A stretch of 64,000 bases of DNA, taken from NCBI RefSeq assembly GCF_007559425.1, contig NZ_VMHE01000011.1, positions 1-64,000 on the forward strand, written 5' to 3'. Shown piece after piece: positions 43,264 through 54,644 of the stretch. This stretch comes from Allobacillus salarius (lineage in GTDB: Bacteria; Bacillota; Bacilli; Bacillales; Alkalibacillaceae). A model generated the notes under the pieces. The model ran no database searches, had not been told where the DNA came from, and saw only the letters and a program-made list of their open reading frames with translations. Numbering within the stretch: position 1 is the first letter of the stretch; every line of letters starts with the position of its first letter. The position numbers and the translations under genes are program-made.

Positions 43264-44555
43264 TGTTCAGCACATTTATCAATATGTTTCGCGTAGCTGA
43301 CATTCGCAGCAAAATCCTTTTCACCTTAGGTGTGCTCATTATTTTCCGTTTAGGAACTTTTATTCCTGTTCCTTTTACGGATAAAAATGCATTAACGATG
43401 ATGGATGAGGTTAACTCCTTTGGATTTATCGATACCTTTGGTGGGGGAGCGTTAAGTCAGTTCTCAATCTTCGCAATGGGAGTTTTCCCTTACATTACAG
43501 CGATGATTATTATGCAGTTGCTTCAAATGGACGTCGTACCGAAATTTACGGAATGGCGTAAACAGGGAGAGCAAGGCAGAAAGAAACTGACTCAAGTTAC
43601 GCGTTACGGAACAGTCGGTTTAGCTTTCCTTCAAGCAATAGGGATGTCTGTCGGTTTCAACGCGATGACTAACGGATCACTTATTCAGGATCCAAGCATT
43701 ATGACTTACTTTGTCATAGCCATTGTATTGACTGGCGGTACGACTTTCTTAATGTGGTTAGGAGAGCAGATCACTGAGTATGGGGTAGGAAATGGAATTT
43801 CCATCCTCATTTTTGCTGGTATTATTGCCGGATTCCCGAATGCAATTAACCAGCTATATGAACAATTTATTTCAGGTGCAGGCGACCAGTTATTCATTAA
43901 TCTTGCCATCTTGGCTATTATATTACTAGTTGTCGTTGCGATTATTGTTGGTGTCATATTCATCCAACAAGCGTTGCGTAAAATACCAATACAGTATGCA
44001 AAACGCACGGTTAATCGTTCACCTGTTGGAGGACACTCTGCACATTTACCATTAAAAGTAAACGCAGCAGGCGTTATTCCAATTATCTTTGCAATTTCAT
44101 TTGTCATTGCACCTCAGACCGTAGCAGGATTTTTTGAAGGAAATGAATTTGCCTCAACGGTACAATATATATTTGATTACACACAACCAATTGGTATGGT
44201 TATATACGTCGGATTGATCATTGCCTTTACGTATTTCTATACATTTGTTCAAGTTAACCCTGAGCAAATGGCTGAAAACTTACAAAAGCAAGGTGGTTAT
44301 GTACCTGGTATTCGACCTGGTAAAAACACCGAAACGTATTTGACTCGAGTCATTTACCGTTTAACTTTTGTTGGAGCACTGTTCTTGGCAGTCGTTTCTA
44401 TCTTCCCGATCATTCTAGGCAGTGTTGCTAACCTTCCAGCAGCCGTACAAATCGGCGGAACAAGCTTACTAATCGTCGTCGGTGTTGCACTGAACACGAT
44501 GAAGCAGCTGGAGAGCCAGTTGGTAAAACGACACTACCGAGGCTTTATAAAATAA
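43263..44555 (+). CDS. secY: SecY, preprotein translocase channel
   Basis: SecY forms the Sec pore. The 430 residues give ten predicted membrane helices. IFRLGTFIPVPF lies in the first helix, GGGALSQFSIFAMGVFPYITA in the plug region and GVGNGISILIFAGI near residue 178. Placement after rplO couples secretion capacity to ribosome synthesis. Confidence 0.97.
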   Translation: MFSTFINMFRVADIRSKILFTLGVLIIFRLGTFIPVPFTDKNALTMMDEVNSFGFIDTFGGGALSQFSIFAMGVFPYITAMIIMQLLQMDVVPKFTEWRKQGEQGRKKLTQVTRYGTVGLAFLQAIGMSVGFNAMTNGSLIQDPSIMTYFVIAIVLTGGTTFLMWLGEQITEYGVGNGISILIFAGIIAGFPNAINQLYEQFISGAGDQLFINLAILAIILLVVVAIIVGVIFIQQALRKIPIQYAKRTVNRSPVGGHSAHLPLKVNAAGVIPIIFAISFVIAPQTVAGFFEGNEFASTVQYIFDYTQPIGMVIYVGLIIAFTYFYTFVQVNPEQMAENLQKQGGYVPGIRPGKNTETYLTRVIYRLTFVGALFLAVVSIFPIILGSVANLPAAVQIGGTSLLIVVGVALNTMKQLESQLVKRHYRGFIK

Positions 44556-45239
<684 letters not shown>

Positions 45240-45986
45240 ATGATCATTTTAAAGACACCACGTGAAATTGAATTGATGCGCCAAGCAGGTAAAATTGTTG
45301 GGTTAACACACCAGGAACTTCAGAAACGTATTAAACCTGGCGTAACAACAAAAAAACTAGATGACATTGCTGAAAAGTTTATACGCAGTATGGATGCACT
45401 ACCATCTTTTAAAGGATATAATGGCTTTAAAGGGAGTGTCTGTGTTTCTGTCAATGAAGAACTCGTACATGGTATTCCGAGTGGTCGCGAGTTGAAAAAT
45501 GGTGACATCGTCACATTGGACATCGGCGCGGAATATAAAGGTTATCATGGAGATTCGGCTTGGACATATGCTGTCGGAGAAATTGACGAAGAAACGCAAA
45601 AGCTCCTCGAGGTCACTGAAGCATCTTTGTTTGAAGGATTAAGCGTGATTGCTCCCGGAAAACGTCTGACCGATATTTCACATGCCATTCAATCCTATGT
45701 CGAACCGTACGGCTACACCATAGTGCGGGAGTATGGAGGCCATGGAATCGGCCAAGACCTTCATGAAGACCCACATATTTCGAATTTCGGTCCACCAAAC
45801 AAAGGACCACGATTGAGAAAAGGTATGGTGCTGGCCATCGAACCAATGGTAAACCTCGGAGAACGTTATGTTCGCACGCTGGAAGATGGTTGGACAGTCG
45901 TTACGGAAGATTCGAAGAACTGCGCACATTTTGAGCATACGATTGCAGTGACAGAGGATGGCTATGAAATCTTAACAAAAGCTTAA
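45240..45986 (+). CDS. map: Methionine aminopeptidase, type I
   Basis: This enzyme removes N-terminal methionine. The 248 residues carry the five metal ligands in [36 protein letters not shown] and [12 protein letters not shown]. The ATG directly follows the adk stop. Confidence 0.96.
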   Translation: MIILKTPREIELMRQAGKIVGLTHQELQKRIKPGVTTKKLDDIAEKFIRSMDALPSFKGYNGFKGSVCVSVNEELVHGIPSGRELKNGDIVTLDIGAEYKGYHGDSAWTYAVGEIDEETQKLLEVTEASLFEGLSVIAPGKRLTDISHAIQSYVEPYGYTIVREYGGHGIGQDLHEDPHISNFGPPNKGPRLRKGMVLAIEPMVNLGERYVRTLEDGWTVVTEDSKNCAHFEHTIAVTEDGYEILTKA

Positions 45987-46007
45987 ATCAAGTGAAGGTG
46001 ATTGTGA

Positions 46008-46323
46008 TTGAACGATGGAGAATCGGGAAGTCCTAGAATAGGCCAGTTGGTTCAGGTTAAACGTGGTCGTGAACTAAGCCAGTATGCGATTATCATCGAC
46101 ATATTAGATGAAAAATTCGTATTATTGGCGGATGGCGAGAAAAGGAAATTTGACCGACCGAAAAAGAAAAATCTTCACCATGTGGAGCTGATTGATTATG
46201 TCTCCCCAGAGGTTGAAAAGAGCTTGAAAGAGACTAACCGGGTGACAAATGGTAAGCTCCGTTTCGCAATATCGAAATTTGTTAATGAATTATTGGCAGA
46301 TTGGAAGAAGGGAGATTCTCTCA

Positions 46324-46331
<8 letters not shown>
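46008..46331 (+). CDS. ybzG: KOW-domain RNA-binding protein (L14e-like, YbzG)
   Basis: The 107-residue protein starts with a KOW/L14e-like fold ([20 protein letters not shown]) and ends in a basic helical tail. The map-ybzG-infA order is shared with B. subtilis. Function is not established; a ribosome-associated role is inferred from domain and place. TTG start after GAAGGTGA, and its end overlaps infA. Confidence 0.82.
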
Positions 46332-46688
<357 letters not shown>

Positions 46689-46712
46689 TCGAAAAGGAGG
46701 TGCCATCCACTA

Positions 46713-47078
46713 ATGGCTCGTATTGCAGGAGTTGACGTCCCTCGTGACAAACGTATCGTTGTCGCGCTAACGTATATTTATGGTGTAGGTAAATCTACAG
46801 CTCAACAAGTGTTAAAAGATGTTGGTGTTTCTGAAGATACACGTGTTCGTGATCTAACAGAAGACGAATTAGCTAGCATCCGTAAAGGTGTAGAGAACTA
46901 TACAGTTGAAGGGGATCTTCGTCGTGAAACATCCCTTAACATTAAGCGATTGATCGAGATCGGTTCTTACCGTGGAATTCGCCATCGTAGAGGATTGCCT
47001 GTTCATGGTCAAAAGACTAAGAACAACGCTCGTACTCGAAAAGGCCCACGTCGTACAATTGCTAACAAGAAAAAATAA
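46713..47078 (+). CDS. rpsM: Ribosomal protein S13
   Basis: S13 (121 residues) contacts the P-site t[23 protein letters not shown] and the C-terminal [19 protein letters not shown] are typical. ATG after AAAGGAGGTG. Confidence 0.97.
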   Translation: MARIAGVDVPRDKRIVVALTYIYGVGKSTAQQVLKDVGVSEDTRVRDLTEDELASIRKGVENYTVEGDLRRETSLNIKRLIEIGSYRGIRHRRGLPVHGQKTKNNARTRKGPRRTIANKKK

Positions 47079-47103
47079 GTAATCGAAGGAGGTTTGAAGC
47101 ATT

Positions 47104-47499
<396 letters not shown>

Positions 47500-47516
47500 T
47501 TTATTCGTATATAGTT

Positions 47517-47545
47517 TTGTCAGCCCGTCTATAATGGGTTATGAT
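47517..47545 (+). promoter_or_regulatory. Promoter of rpoA-rplQ
   Basis: TTGTCA at 47517 and TATGAT at 47540 are 17 bases apart in the 168-base space before rpoA. Downstream, ATCAGGCTG and CAG...CCTGAT (about 47569-47601) can form a hairpin in the leader. Confidence 0.7.
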
Positions 47546-47667
47546 AGCTTAAATAAGCAGGCACGGAACATCAGGCTGTTTTTATAAAGCAGTATACCTG
47601 ATCATGAAAGAGAATGTGGGGAACTCCGCATAAGTGTTTCGACGTTTTGAAGGAGGGTTTTGGGTAA

Positions 47668-48612
47668 ATGATCGAAATTGAAAAACCGCAAGTTGAAACG
47701 ATTGAAATTAGTGATGATGCTACATTCGGAAAGTTCGTCATTGAACCGTTAGAGCGTGGTTATGGAACTACGGTAGGGAACTCCCTTCGTCGTATTCTAT
47801 TATCCTCACTACCTGGCGCTGCAGTGACGTCTGTCCAAATTGAAAACGTCCTTCATGAATTTTCAACTATTGAAAACGTCTATGAAGACGTAACGACTAT
47901 TCTTTTAAATTTGAAAGAGTTATCGTTAAAGATTTACTCTGAAGAAGAGAAAACTTTTGAAATTGATGTTCAAGGCGAGGGTGAAGTCTTCGCTCGTGAT
48001 ATTCAGCATGATAGTGACGTAGAAATACTGAACCCAGACCTTAAAATTGCAACAATCACAGGAAACGGAAGTTTATCCATGAAGATTTTTGCTGAGCAAG
48101 GCCGTGGCTACCGTAAAGCTGATGCGAATAAACGTGATGATCAACCGATCGGCGTTATTCCAGTAGATTCAATCTTTACTCCAGTTAAGGGTGTAACCTA
48201 CCAAGTAGAGAACACGCGAGTTGGTCAAGTAGCAAACTACGATAAGCTAACACTGGATGTAAGCACTGATGGTAGTATTCGACCTGAGGAAGCAATTTCC
48301 TTAGGAGCTAAAGTCTTTACAGAGCACTTAAATGTATTTGTAAATATGACTGATGAAGCTCAAAAAGCAGAAATCATGGTAGAAAAAGAAGAAGACCAAA
48401 AAGAAAAAGTGTTAGAAATGACCATTGAAGAGTTAGATCTCTCTGTGCGTTCATACAACTGTCTGAAACGTGCAGGAATCAATACGGTTCAAGAACTGAC
48501 ACAAAAATCCGAAGAAGATATGATGAAAGTCCGTAACTTGGGAAGAAAATCATTGGATGAAGTTAAATTCAAATTGAATGATTTAAACCTAGGCCTACGT
48601 AACGACGATTAA
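47668..48612 (+). CDS. rpoA: RNA polymerase alpha subunit
   Basis: Alpha (314 residues) assembles the core and contacts activators. The N-terminal domain has [20 protein letters not shown]; the linker (about 225-250) is acidic; the C-terminal domain has [23 protein letters not shown] after GAAGGAGGG. Confidence 0.98.
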   Translation: MIEIEKPQVETIEISDDATFGKFVIEPLERGYGTTVGNSLRRILLSSLPGAAVTSVQIENVLHEFSTIENVYEDVTTILLNLKELSLKIYSEEEKTFEIDVQGEGEVFARDIQHDSDVEILNPDLKIATITGNGSLSMKIFAEQGRGYRKADANKRDDQPIGVIPVDSIFTPVKGVTYQVENTRVGQVANYDKLTLDVSTDGSIRPEEAISLGAKVFTEHLNVFVNMTDEAQKAEIMVEKEEDQKEKVLEMTIEELDLSVRSYNCLKRAGINTVQELTQKSEEDMMKVRNLGRKSLDEVKFKLNDLNLGLRNDD

Positions 48613-48654
48613 TCAAGACAGCGATAAATCTTTCTGGTAAAGGAGGTTTTGAGA

Positions 48655-49020
48655 ATGGCGAAAGCGAAATTAGGCCGTCCAACAGATCAACGTCAAGCAA
48701 TGCTACGTAACCTTGCTACTGATCTAATTGTGCACGAACGCATTGAAACAACAGAATCAAAAGCGAAAGCATTACGTTCTGTTGTCGAAAAACTAATCAC
48801 ACTCGGTAAACGCGGTGACTTACATGCTCGTCGACAAGCAGCTTCTGTTATCCGCAATGCAAAAGCGGACGAAGAAGAGTCACAATCTGCTTTACAAAAA
48901 TTGTTTTCAGATATCGCACCTCGATTTGAAGACCGCCAAGGCGGTTACACACGTATCCTAAAACTAGGTGAACGTAAAGGTGACGGTGCGAAAACGGTGA
49001 TTATTGAATTAGTTGACTAA
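48655..49020 (+). CDS. rplQ: Ribosomal protein L17
   Basis: L17 (121 residues) lies at the tunnel exit; [20 protein letters not shown] and [17 protein letters not shown] are typical. ATG at 48655 after AAAGGAGG; an in-frame TTG six bases upstream is less well spaced. Confidence 0.97.
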   Translation: MAKAKLGRPTDQRQAMLRNLATDLIVHERIETTESKAKALRSVVEKLITLGKRGDLHARRQAASVIRNAKADEEESQSALQKLFSDIAPRFEDRQGGYTRILKLGERKGDGAKTVIIELVD

Positions 49021-49035
49021 TTGAATGATTAAAGG

Positions 49036-49084
49036 AAAAAGGGTGGTCAGTTACCAGAAACTTTGGACTGAGCCCTTTTTTATT
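49036..49084 (+). terminator. Terminator after rplQ
   Basis: AAAAGGG...TCAGT pairs with ACTGA...CCCTTTT and runs into T6 and TATTTT. It ends the alpha operon. Confidence 0.85.
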
Positions 49085-49114
49085 TTGTACAAAATTGAAC
49101 CTGACTTTAATTAT

Positions 49115-49265
49115 GAACACTCTATTCGAGGGTAGCGCATCAAATTTCAACTCTATCATCGATTAGGAACGTTCTATTCTAAGATAGGACATCAAAATTT
49201 AACTCTATCATCAATTACGAAATAACGCTCAATACGAAACGTTTACCAAACGATAGAGTTCCCTT
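49115..49265 (+). repeat. Second 52-bp-period repeat, before ecfA1
   Basis: Two units begin at 49115 (GAACACTCTATTC) and 49167 (GAACGTTCTATTC), exactly 52 bases apart. Both contain CATCAAA and AACTCTATCATCRATTA. A decayed third unit begins near 49219 (AACGCTCAATAC). Head (RCTCTATTC) and tail (TCGATTAG) resemble the units after tuf (GCTCTATTC, TCGAATAG). Apart from this and the terminator, the 340-base gap shows nothing else clear. Confidence 0.75.
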
Positions 49266-49362
49266 TAAATGAATAGCTAGTACATGATCTATTACCAAAT
49301 CGACTTGTCGGTATGATAAACTAACATTAGTGAAAGAGTACGGTTCCAAGGGAGCAACAGTG

Positions 49363-50190
49363 ATGATTGAATTTAACAAAGTGAGCTATTCATATGACAA
49401 AAATAGAGGTAATGCAGTAGATGAATTAAGTTTGTTTATTGAACAAAATGAATGGATTGCATTGATTGGTCATAATGGTTCAGGGAAGTCTACAGTGGCA
49501 AAGCTTATGAATGGCTTACTTCTTCCTACAGAAGGAAACGTTTCTGTGAGTGGACTCCCATTGTCTGAAGATACTTACTGGGATATCCGTAAAAAAGTCG
49601 GTATGGTCTTTCAGAATCCAGAGAACCAATTTGTTGGGACGACTGTCATGGATGATGTTGCTTTTGGTTTGGAGAATTTAGGTTTTCCCCGTGAAGAGAT
49701 GGTCAAACGAGTCGCTTCCGCATTAAAAGAAGTCGATATGTATGCTTTCAAAGATCAAGCGCCGAACCGTCTATCTGGCGGGCAAAAGCAGCGTGTCGCC
49801 ATCGCTGGTATTCTAGCAATCATGCCAGAAGTCATCATTTTTGATGAGGCATCGACAATGTTGGACCCGAATGGAAAGAAAGAGTTATTGGAAACGATTA
49901 AAGGGCTTCGAAAAATAAAAAAGATGACGATTGTATATATAACACATGACTTGAGTGAAGCAGCCTATGCAGATCGAATCATTGTCATGAACGAAGGAAA
50001 GCAGTGGATGAGTGGTAAACCGAGAGAAGTATTCCAATACCGAGATGAACTCTCTGAGATTGGATTGGAAATACCGCTCATATCAAGCATTTACTCAGGT
50101 ATGAACAAGCACGGAGTTAAACTGGAGAAAGAACCATTACATATGAAAGAATTGGTGGACCAGCTATGGAAATTGTCTTCGAAAATGTAG
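49363..50190 (+). CDS. ecfA1: EcfA1, ECF transporter ATPase
   Basis: EcfA1 and EcfA2 form the ATPase pair that powers ECF vitamin importers. The 275 residues show Walker A GHNGSGKST near residue 38, Q-loop FQNPENQF, signature LSGGQKQR and Walker B VIIFDEAS. Walker B is followed by DEAS rather than DEPT, as is common for EcfA1. ATG at 49363 after AAGGGAG. It overlaps ecfA2 by 25 bases. Confidence 0.95.
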   Translation: MIEFNKVSYSYDKNRGNAVDELSLFIEQNEWIALIGHNGSGKSTVAKLMNGLLLPTEGNVSVSGLPLSEDTYWDIRKKVGMVFQNPENQFVGTTVMDDVAFGLENLGFPREEMVKRVASALKEVDMYAFKDQAPNRLSGGQKQRVAIAGILAIMPEVIIFDEASTMLDPNGKKELLETIKGLRKIKKMTIVYITHDLSEAAYADRIIVMNEGKQWMSGKPREVFQYRDELSEIGLEIPLISSIYSGMNKHGVKLEKEPLHMKELVDQLWKLSSKM

Positions 50191-51032
50191 ATTTTACTTA
50201 TCAACCGAATAGTCCATTTTCTCACCAAGCGTTAAAAAATATCAGTTTGAGGATAAAACATGGAGATTATGCTGCTTTCATCGGACATACAGGATCAGGC
50301 AAATCAACATTGTTGCAACACTTAAATGGAATTTTACGCCCAACTTCAGGGACAGTTCGTATTGGCGATTTTGAGCTGACAACAAAGAAGAACAATGCGA
50401 TTAAATCGTTACGTCGAAAAGTCGGTGTAGTTTTTCAATACCCAGAGCATCAGTTATTCGAGGAAACAGTTGAGAGAGATATTTTATTTGGTCCTAAAAA
50501 CTTTGGTATGGATATGGAGGAAGCGAAACATAAGCTGCCAGTTATTTTAGAAGAAGTCGGATTACCGACAGACGTTCTCCAGCGCTCGCCATTTGAATTA
50601 AGTGGTGGTCAAATGCGTCGGGTAGCCATCGCAGGAGTACTCATTACGGATCCAAACGTCTTAATTTTGGATGAACCGACGGCCGGCCTCGACCCACGAG
50701 GTAGAAAGCAAATCATGAGTTTAATCGACTCGCTACATAAGAAAAAAAGAATGACAATCATTCTAGTGACCCATCACATGGAAGATGTTCTCCGTCACGC
50801 GAATCAAGCGTTTGTGTTAAGTGAAGGAGAACTAGTGATGCAAGGCGAACCGGTAGAAGTCTTCCAAGAAGAAGAACGTCTCCAAGACATCGGACTCGGC
50901 ATACCCGAAGAATTACAGCTAATCAATCAATTACAACAAGCATTAGGTTTACCAATAACCTATCATCATCAAAGTCCTAGCGAATTAGGGAAGGATATAG
51001 CACAAGCATTACACGCAGGAGGCAACCGATGA
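50166..51032 (+). CDS. ecfA2: EcfA2, ECF transporter ATPase
   Basis: The second ATPase (288 residues) has Walker A GHTGSGKST near residue 38, the Q-loop FQYPEHQLF, signature LSGGQMRR and VLILDEPTAGLDP. The 4-base overlap with ecfT and the overlap with ecfA1 indicate one translated unit. No substrate-binding EcfS gene is adjacent, as is normal for group II modules shared by several EcfS proteins. Confidence 0.95.
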   Translation: MEIVFENVDFTYQPNSPFSHQALKNISLRIKHGDYAAFIGHTGSGKSTLLQHLNGILRPTSGTVRIGDFELTTKKNNAIKSLRRKVGVVFQYPEHQLFEETVERDILFGPKNFGMDMEEAKHKLPVILEEVGLPTDVLQRSPFELSGGQMRRVAIAGVLITDPNVLILDEPTAGLDPRGRKQIMSLIDSLHKKKRMTIILVTHHMEDVLRHANQAFVLSEGELVMQGEPVEVFQEEERLQDIGLGIPEELQLINQLQQALGLPITYHHQSPSELGKDIAQALHAGGNR

Positions 51033-51826
51033 ATCAATCCTTTATCATTGGTCAATACGTACCAAAGGAATCACCTGTCCATGCATTAGATGCACGTACC
51101 AAATTAATAATCGTATTTTTTTATGTCCTCGTGACTTTTTCTGCAGAGACATTGAGTAGCTACTTGATCTTATTTCTATTTGCTGCATGTGGTGCAATCG
51201 TGTCACGCGTACACCCGTTATTTATTGTGAAAGGCTTGCGTCCGATCTGGTTTATCATCATATTGACGTTTATATTGCACTTGTTTATACAAAGACAGGG
51301 AGAGGTATTATTCACGGTTTTCGGATACGCAATTTACGACCAAGCCGTTATCCAAGCGGCAATTATTTCATCTCGGTTATTTTTGCTTATATTAATGACG
51401 ACACTGCTAACGTTAACAACGACACCGATTTCAATTACCGATGCCGTTGAAACATTATTAAAGCCGTTGAAATCCCTTAAGCTACCCATTCATGAATTAG
51501 CCTTGATGATGTCCATCTCTTTGCGGTTCATTCCTACATTAATTGAGGAAACAGATAAAATTTCAAAAGCACAGGCATCGAGAGGTATTGATTTTCAAAC
51601 AGGGAGATGGCGCGATCGGTTGAAAGCGATCTTTGCATTATTAATTCCGCTCTTTATTAGTGCCTTTAAACGAGCGGAAGATTTAGCGATGGCTATGGAA
51701 GCAAGAGGATACAGAGGCGATTATGGAAGAACGAAATTCCGGGAATTGAAATTTACGTCGCTTGATTTAATCGTTTTTCTATTATTTATCATCATTGTTA
51801 TTGGATTCTTTTATTTCAATGGTTAG
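51029..51826 (+). CDS. ecfT: EcfT, ECF transporter membrane coupler
   Basis: EcfT (265 residues) links the ATPases to substrate subunits. It shows about five to six hydrophobic helices and two coupling-helix motifs, with AQASRGIDF near residue 185 and AMEARGYRGD near residue 230. ATG overlaps the ecfA2 stop. Confidence 0.95.
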   Translation: MNQSFIIGQYVPKESPVHALDARTKLIIVFFYVLVTFSAETLSSYLILFLFAACGAIVSRVHPLFIVKGLRPIWFIIILTFILHLFIQRQGEVLFTVFGYAIYDQAVIQAAIISSRLFLLILMTTLLTLTTTPISITDAVETLLKPLKSLKLPIHELALMMSISLRFIPTLIEETDKISKAQASRGIDFQTGRWRDRLKAIFALLIPLFISAFKRAEDLAMAMEARGYRGDYGRTKFRELKFTSLDLIVFLLFIIIVIGFFYFNG

Positions 51827-51836
51827 GAGTCAGACT

Positions 51837-52574
51837 ATGCAACGATTGAAAGTACAATTAGCTTATGATGGAACCTTGTTTTCGGGATTCCAAGTCCAAG
51901 TAAATGCGCGAACTGTTCAGGAAGAAATTGAAAAAAGCTTAATGAAAATTCATCAACAAGCCATTCGAATTTATGCATCGGGTCGGACGGATTCAGGTGT
52001 GCATGCGAGAGCACAAGTTATGCACTTTGATAGCCCATTAGACCTTACCGAATCGAACTGGCAAAGAGCACTTCAAACGACACTGCCAAACGACATATCA
52101 ATTGAAAAAGTTGAGAAAGTGCCTCAAGATTTTCATGCTCGAAAAGATGCATTGGACAAAACGTATCGTTATATCATTCGTTTTTCGGATGATTACGATG
52201 TGTTCAACAGAAATTATGAATGGCATGTTCGTCAGAGATTGGACATTAAAGAGATGAGAGAAGCGGCATCACAAATACAAGGTACGCATGACTTTACAGC
52301 ATTTTCAGCTTCCAAGACGAACGTAAAAGGAGACAAAACACGGACAATCCATAACATTGAACTACATGAATCGGATGAACATGTAGTGGTTGAAGTGACT
52401 GGTGATGGTTTTTTGACTCATATGGTGAGAATTATAGTCGGTACATTAGTCGATATTGGCAGCAAGCGGAAGAACCTTCAGTGCATTCAGGAAGCATTTG
52501 AAACAAACGATCGTCGTGTGCTTGGCCAAACTGCACCGCCTCAAGGGTTGTTTTTGTGGAAGGTTAATTATTAG
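51837..52574 (+). CDS. truA: TruA, tRNA pseudouridine 38-40 synthase
   Basis: TruA modifies the anticodon arm of many tRNAs. The 245 residues carry the catalytic aspartate D52 in ASGRTDSGVHA. ATG at 51837 after TTAGGAGT. In B. subtilis truA is followed directly by rplM; here two genes intervene. Confidence 0.95.
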   Translation: MQRLKVQLAYDGTLFSGFQVQVNARTVQEEIEKSLMKIHQQAIRIYASGRTDSGVHARAQVMHFDSPLDLTESNWQRALQTTLPNDISIEKVEKVPQDFHARKDALDKTYRYIIRFSDDYDVFNRNYEWHVRQRLDIKEMREAASQIQGTHDFTAFSASKTNVKGDKTRTIHNIELHESDEHVVVEVTGDGFLTHMVRIIVGTLVDIGSKRKNLQCIQEAFETNDRRVLGQTAPPQGLFLWKVNY

Positions 52575-52577
52575 AGT

Positions 52578-53000
52578 TTAATTATGCTTTTCCTTTAAGA
52601 AAAAAATCTCTTCTTCGTGGTTGAGCGTTTTGTACTTCACGAATCGCATTTGATCCTCAATTCGCGATAAACGTTCGTTGGTTTCAGTCTGATTCTGTTC
52701 GAGCTGCTCAAATCGGTTAGCAAGGTTATAATGACTTTTTTCGAGCTTGTCAAACCGGTTAGCAAGGTTATAATGACTTTTTTCGAGCTGCTCAAATCGG
52801 TTAGCAAGGTTGTAATGACTTTTTTCGAGCTGCTCAAATCGGTTAGCAAGGTTGTAATGACTTTTTTCGAGCTTGTCAAACCGGTTGGCCAGATTGTAAT
52901 GGCTTTTTTCAAGTTCATCGAACCGGTTTAGTATCGTTTTTTGCCCTTCGGAAAGTTCTTTAACGGCTTGAACGATAAATTGTAATTGACTTTCTGACAT
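52578..53000 (-). CDS. Tandem-repeat coiled-coil protein, unknown function
   Basis: I do not recognise a family with known function. The 140-residue protein has a helical head (residues 1-31), five perfect-length 14-residue repeats (32-101) of KSHYNLANRF-[DE]-[KQ]-LE, and a charged helical tail ending in IFFLKEKHN. Fourteen residues equal two heptads, so a long uninterrupted coiled coil and oligomer are expected. There is no signal peptide or membrane span. A strong AAAGGAGGG lies 8 bases before the ATG, so it is probably translated. It runs opposite to all neighbours, ends 3 bases from the truA stop and has no visible terminator. Confidence 0.8.
   Translation of the reverse strand: MSESQLQFIVQAVKELSEGQKTILNRFDELEKSHYNLANRFDKLEKSHYNLANRFEQLEKSHYNLANRFEQLEKSHYNLANRFDKLEKSHYNLANRFEQLEQNQTETNERLSRIEDQMRFVKYKTLNHEEEIFFLKEKHN
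52698..52907 (-). repeat. Five 42-bp in-frame tandem repeats
   Basis: Five units of 42 bases encode the 14-residue coiled-coil repeat. Two unit types occur at protein level (DKLE and EQLE endings, in the order DK, EQ, EQ, DK, EQ). DNA identity between units is very high, which suggests recent expansion. Confidence 0.92.
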
Positions 53001-53188
53001 ACTAGGTTCCCTCCTTTACTTATGTTTGCATTATGTGTACATTAATTTTATCAGGTTGGCTTCGAAATACAAGTTTGATGAAATTTAATTAAGATGCAAA
53101 ACAAGCTGCATTTAAACAACATAAACAGAAAAACAATCGGTAATTTTTACTCAAAATGAGTTTTAAGGAAAATTGGAGGTTTTCATCA

Positions 53189-54484
53189 ATGATCGAACGC
53201 TATACAAGAGAAGAAATGGGCCGTATTTGGACAGAAGAGAATCGTTTTCAAGCTTGGCTCGAGGTGGAAATTTTAGCTTGTGAGGCATGGGCTGAGCTTG
53301 GTATCATTCCTGAATCAGATGCTAAAAAAATACGCGAACGTGCTTCTTTTCAAACAGACCGGATTAAGGAAATTGAAGCCGAGACGAAGCATGATGTCGT
53401 CGCGTTTACGCGTGCCGTTTCTGAATCTTTGGGTGACGAGAAAAAATGGGTTCATTATGGGCTGACTTCAACGGATGTCGTCGATACGGCGTTGTCTTAT
53501 GTCATCCGCCAAGCAAACGAGATTTTGCGTAACGATTTAAATCGGATTATCGACGTGCTAGCAAAGCGTGCGATTGAACACAAGCATACCGTCATGATGG
53601 GAAGAACGCACGGTGTTCATGCAGAACCTACGACATTCGGATTGAAATTAGCACTTTGGTATGAAGAGATGAAGCGGAACTTAGAACGTTTTGAAGAAGC
53701 GGCAAGAGGCATTGAATTTGGAAAGCTATCTGGTGCTGTCGGGACATATGCCAATATCGATCCGTATGTGGAACACTACGTCTGTGAAAAGCTTGGACTT
53801 TCGCCGGCGCCGATATCTACACAGACGCTACAACGTGACCGGCATGCGCATTATGTATCAACTATCGCATTAATTGCGACGTCGATTGAGAAAATGGCGG
53901 TAGAAATCCGCCATCTTCAAAAGAGTGAAACGCGTGAAGCGGAAGAATTTTTCTCTAAAGGGCAAAAAGGTTCTTCAGCTATGCCGCACAAACGAAATCC
54001 AATAGGTTCAGAAAATATGACTGGAATGGCGCGAGTCATCCGTGGTCATGTCATTACAGCGTTTGAGAACGTTCCACTATGGCATGAGCGGGATATTTCC
54101 CATTCTTCAGCAGAACGCATTATTTTACCAGACACGACGATTGCGCTTGATTATATGCTTAACCGGTTCACCAATATCTTGGACAATCTAGTCGTTTATG
54201 AAGACCAAATGATTGATAATATCCAACGAACTTATGGTTTAATCTTCTCACAACGTGTCTTATTGACGTTGATCGAACAAGGTTTTTCCAGAGAAAAAGC
54301 GTACGATCTTGTACAGCCATTGGCAATGCAAGCATGGGAAGAGAAGCGGTCATTCCCTGAACTCGTTAAAGCAAATGAAGAGATTCAATCAACCTTAACG
54401 CAAGAAGAATTAGCCAGTTGTTTTGACCTAACTTATCATTTGAAAAGTGTCGATATGATCTTTGAACGAGTCGGGCTTAATTAA
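53189..54484 (+). CDS. purB: Adenylosuccinate lyase
   Basis: PurB acts twice in purine synthesis, cleaving SAICAR and adenylosuccinate. The 431 residues show the fumarase-superfamily motif [18 protein letters not shown], plus TRHDVVAF-like ([14 protein letters not shown]) and [14 protein letters not shown] segments. ATG at 53189 after TTGGAGG; an earlier in-frame ATG lacks a site. In B. subtilis purB lies inside the pur operon; here it stands alone between ribosomal genes. I could not identify a confident promoter or PurR box. Confidence 0.95.
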   Translation: MIERYTREEMGRIWTEENRFQAWLEVEILACEAWAELGIIPESDAKKIRERASFQTDRIKEIEAETKHDVVAFTRAVSESLGDEKKWVHYGLTSTDVVDTALSYVIRQANEILRNDLNRIIDVLAKRAIEHKHTVMMGRTHGVHAEPTTFGLKLALWYEEMKRNLERFEEAARGIEFGKLSGAVGTYANIDPYVEHYVCEKLGLSPAPISTQTLQRDRHAHYVSTIALIATSIEKMAVEIRHLQKSETREAEEFFSKGQKGSSAMPHKRNPIGSENMTGMARVIRGHVITAFENVPLWHERDISHSSAERIILPDTTIALDYMLNRFTNILDNLVVYEDQMIDNIQRTYGLIFSQRVLLTLIEQGFSREKAYDLVQPLAMQAWEEKRSFPELVKANEEIQSTLTQEELASCFDLTYHLKSVDMIFERVGLN

Positions 54485-54506
54485 TCACAAAAAACAAGGT
54501 AAAAGC

Positions 54507-54534
54507 TTGACAATATTGGTGAAAGTATTATAAT
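54507..54534 (+). promoter_or_regulatory. Promoter of rplM-rpsI
   Basis: A consensus TTGACA at 54507 and TATAAT at 54529 are 16 bases apart. Confidence 0.88.
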
Positions 54535-54544
54535 ATGTTCTATG

Positions 54545-54600
54545 GCATTTTATCATAACCACGCAATAGCCCCGGAAAACTATTCGTGTGAGATAAATGA
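54545..54600 (+). promoter_or_regulatory. Ribosomal L13 leader
   Basis: The stretch with ATAACCACGCAATAGCCCCGG and ATTCGTGTGAGATAAATG matches what I recall of the Bacilli L13 leader motif, just downstream of the promoter. L13 is thought to bind it and repress the rplM-rpsI operon. Confidence 0.75.
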
Positions 54601-54644
54601 AAAAAACGCAAAATAAACGGATTGAAATATAGGAGGGAAAGCAC

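Noticed and set aside
52698..52907. Noncoding tandem repeat or CRISPR
   Set aside because: The 42-bp units are in frame in a minus-strand gene with a strong ribosome site; the plus-strand reading is its complement.
53100..53188. PurR box or purine riboswitch before purB
   Set aside because: A CCGATTG on the minus strand is only a faint match to one PurBox half, and no purine-aptamer core is present.
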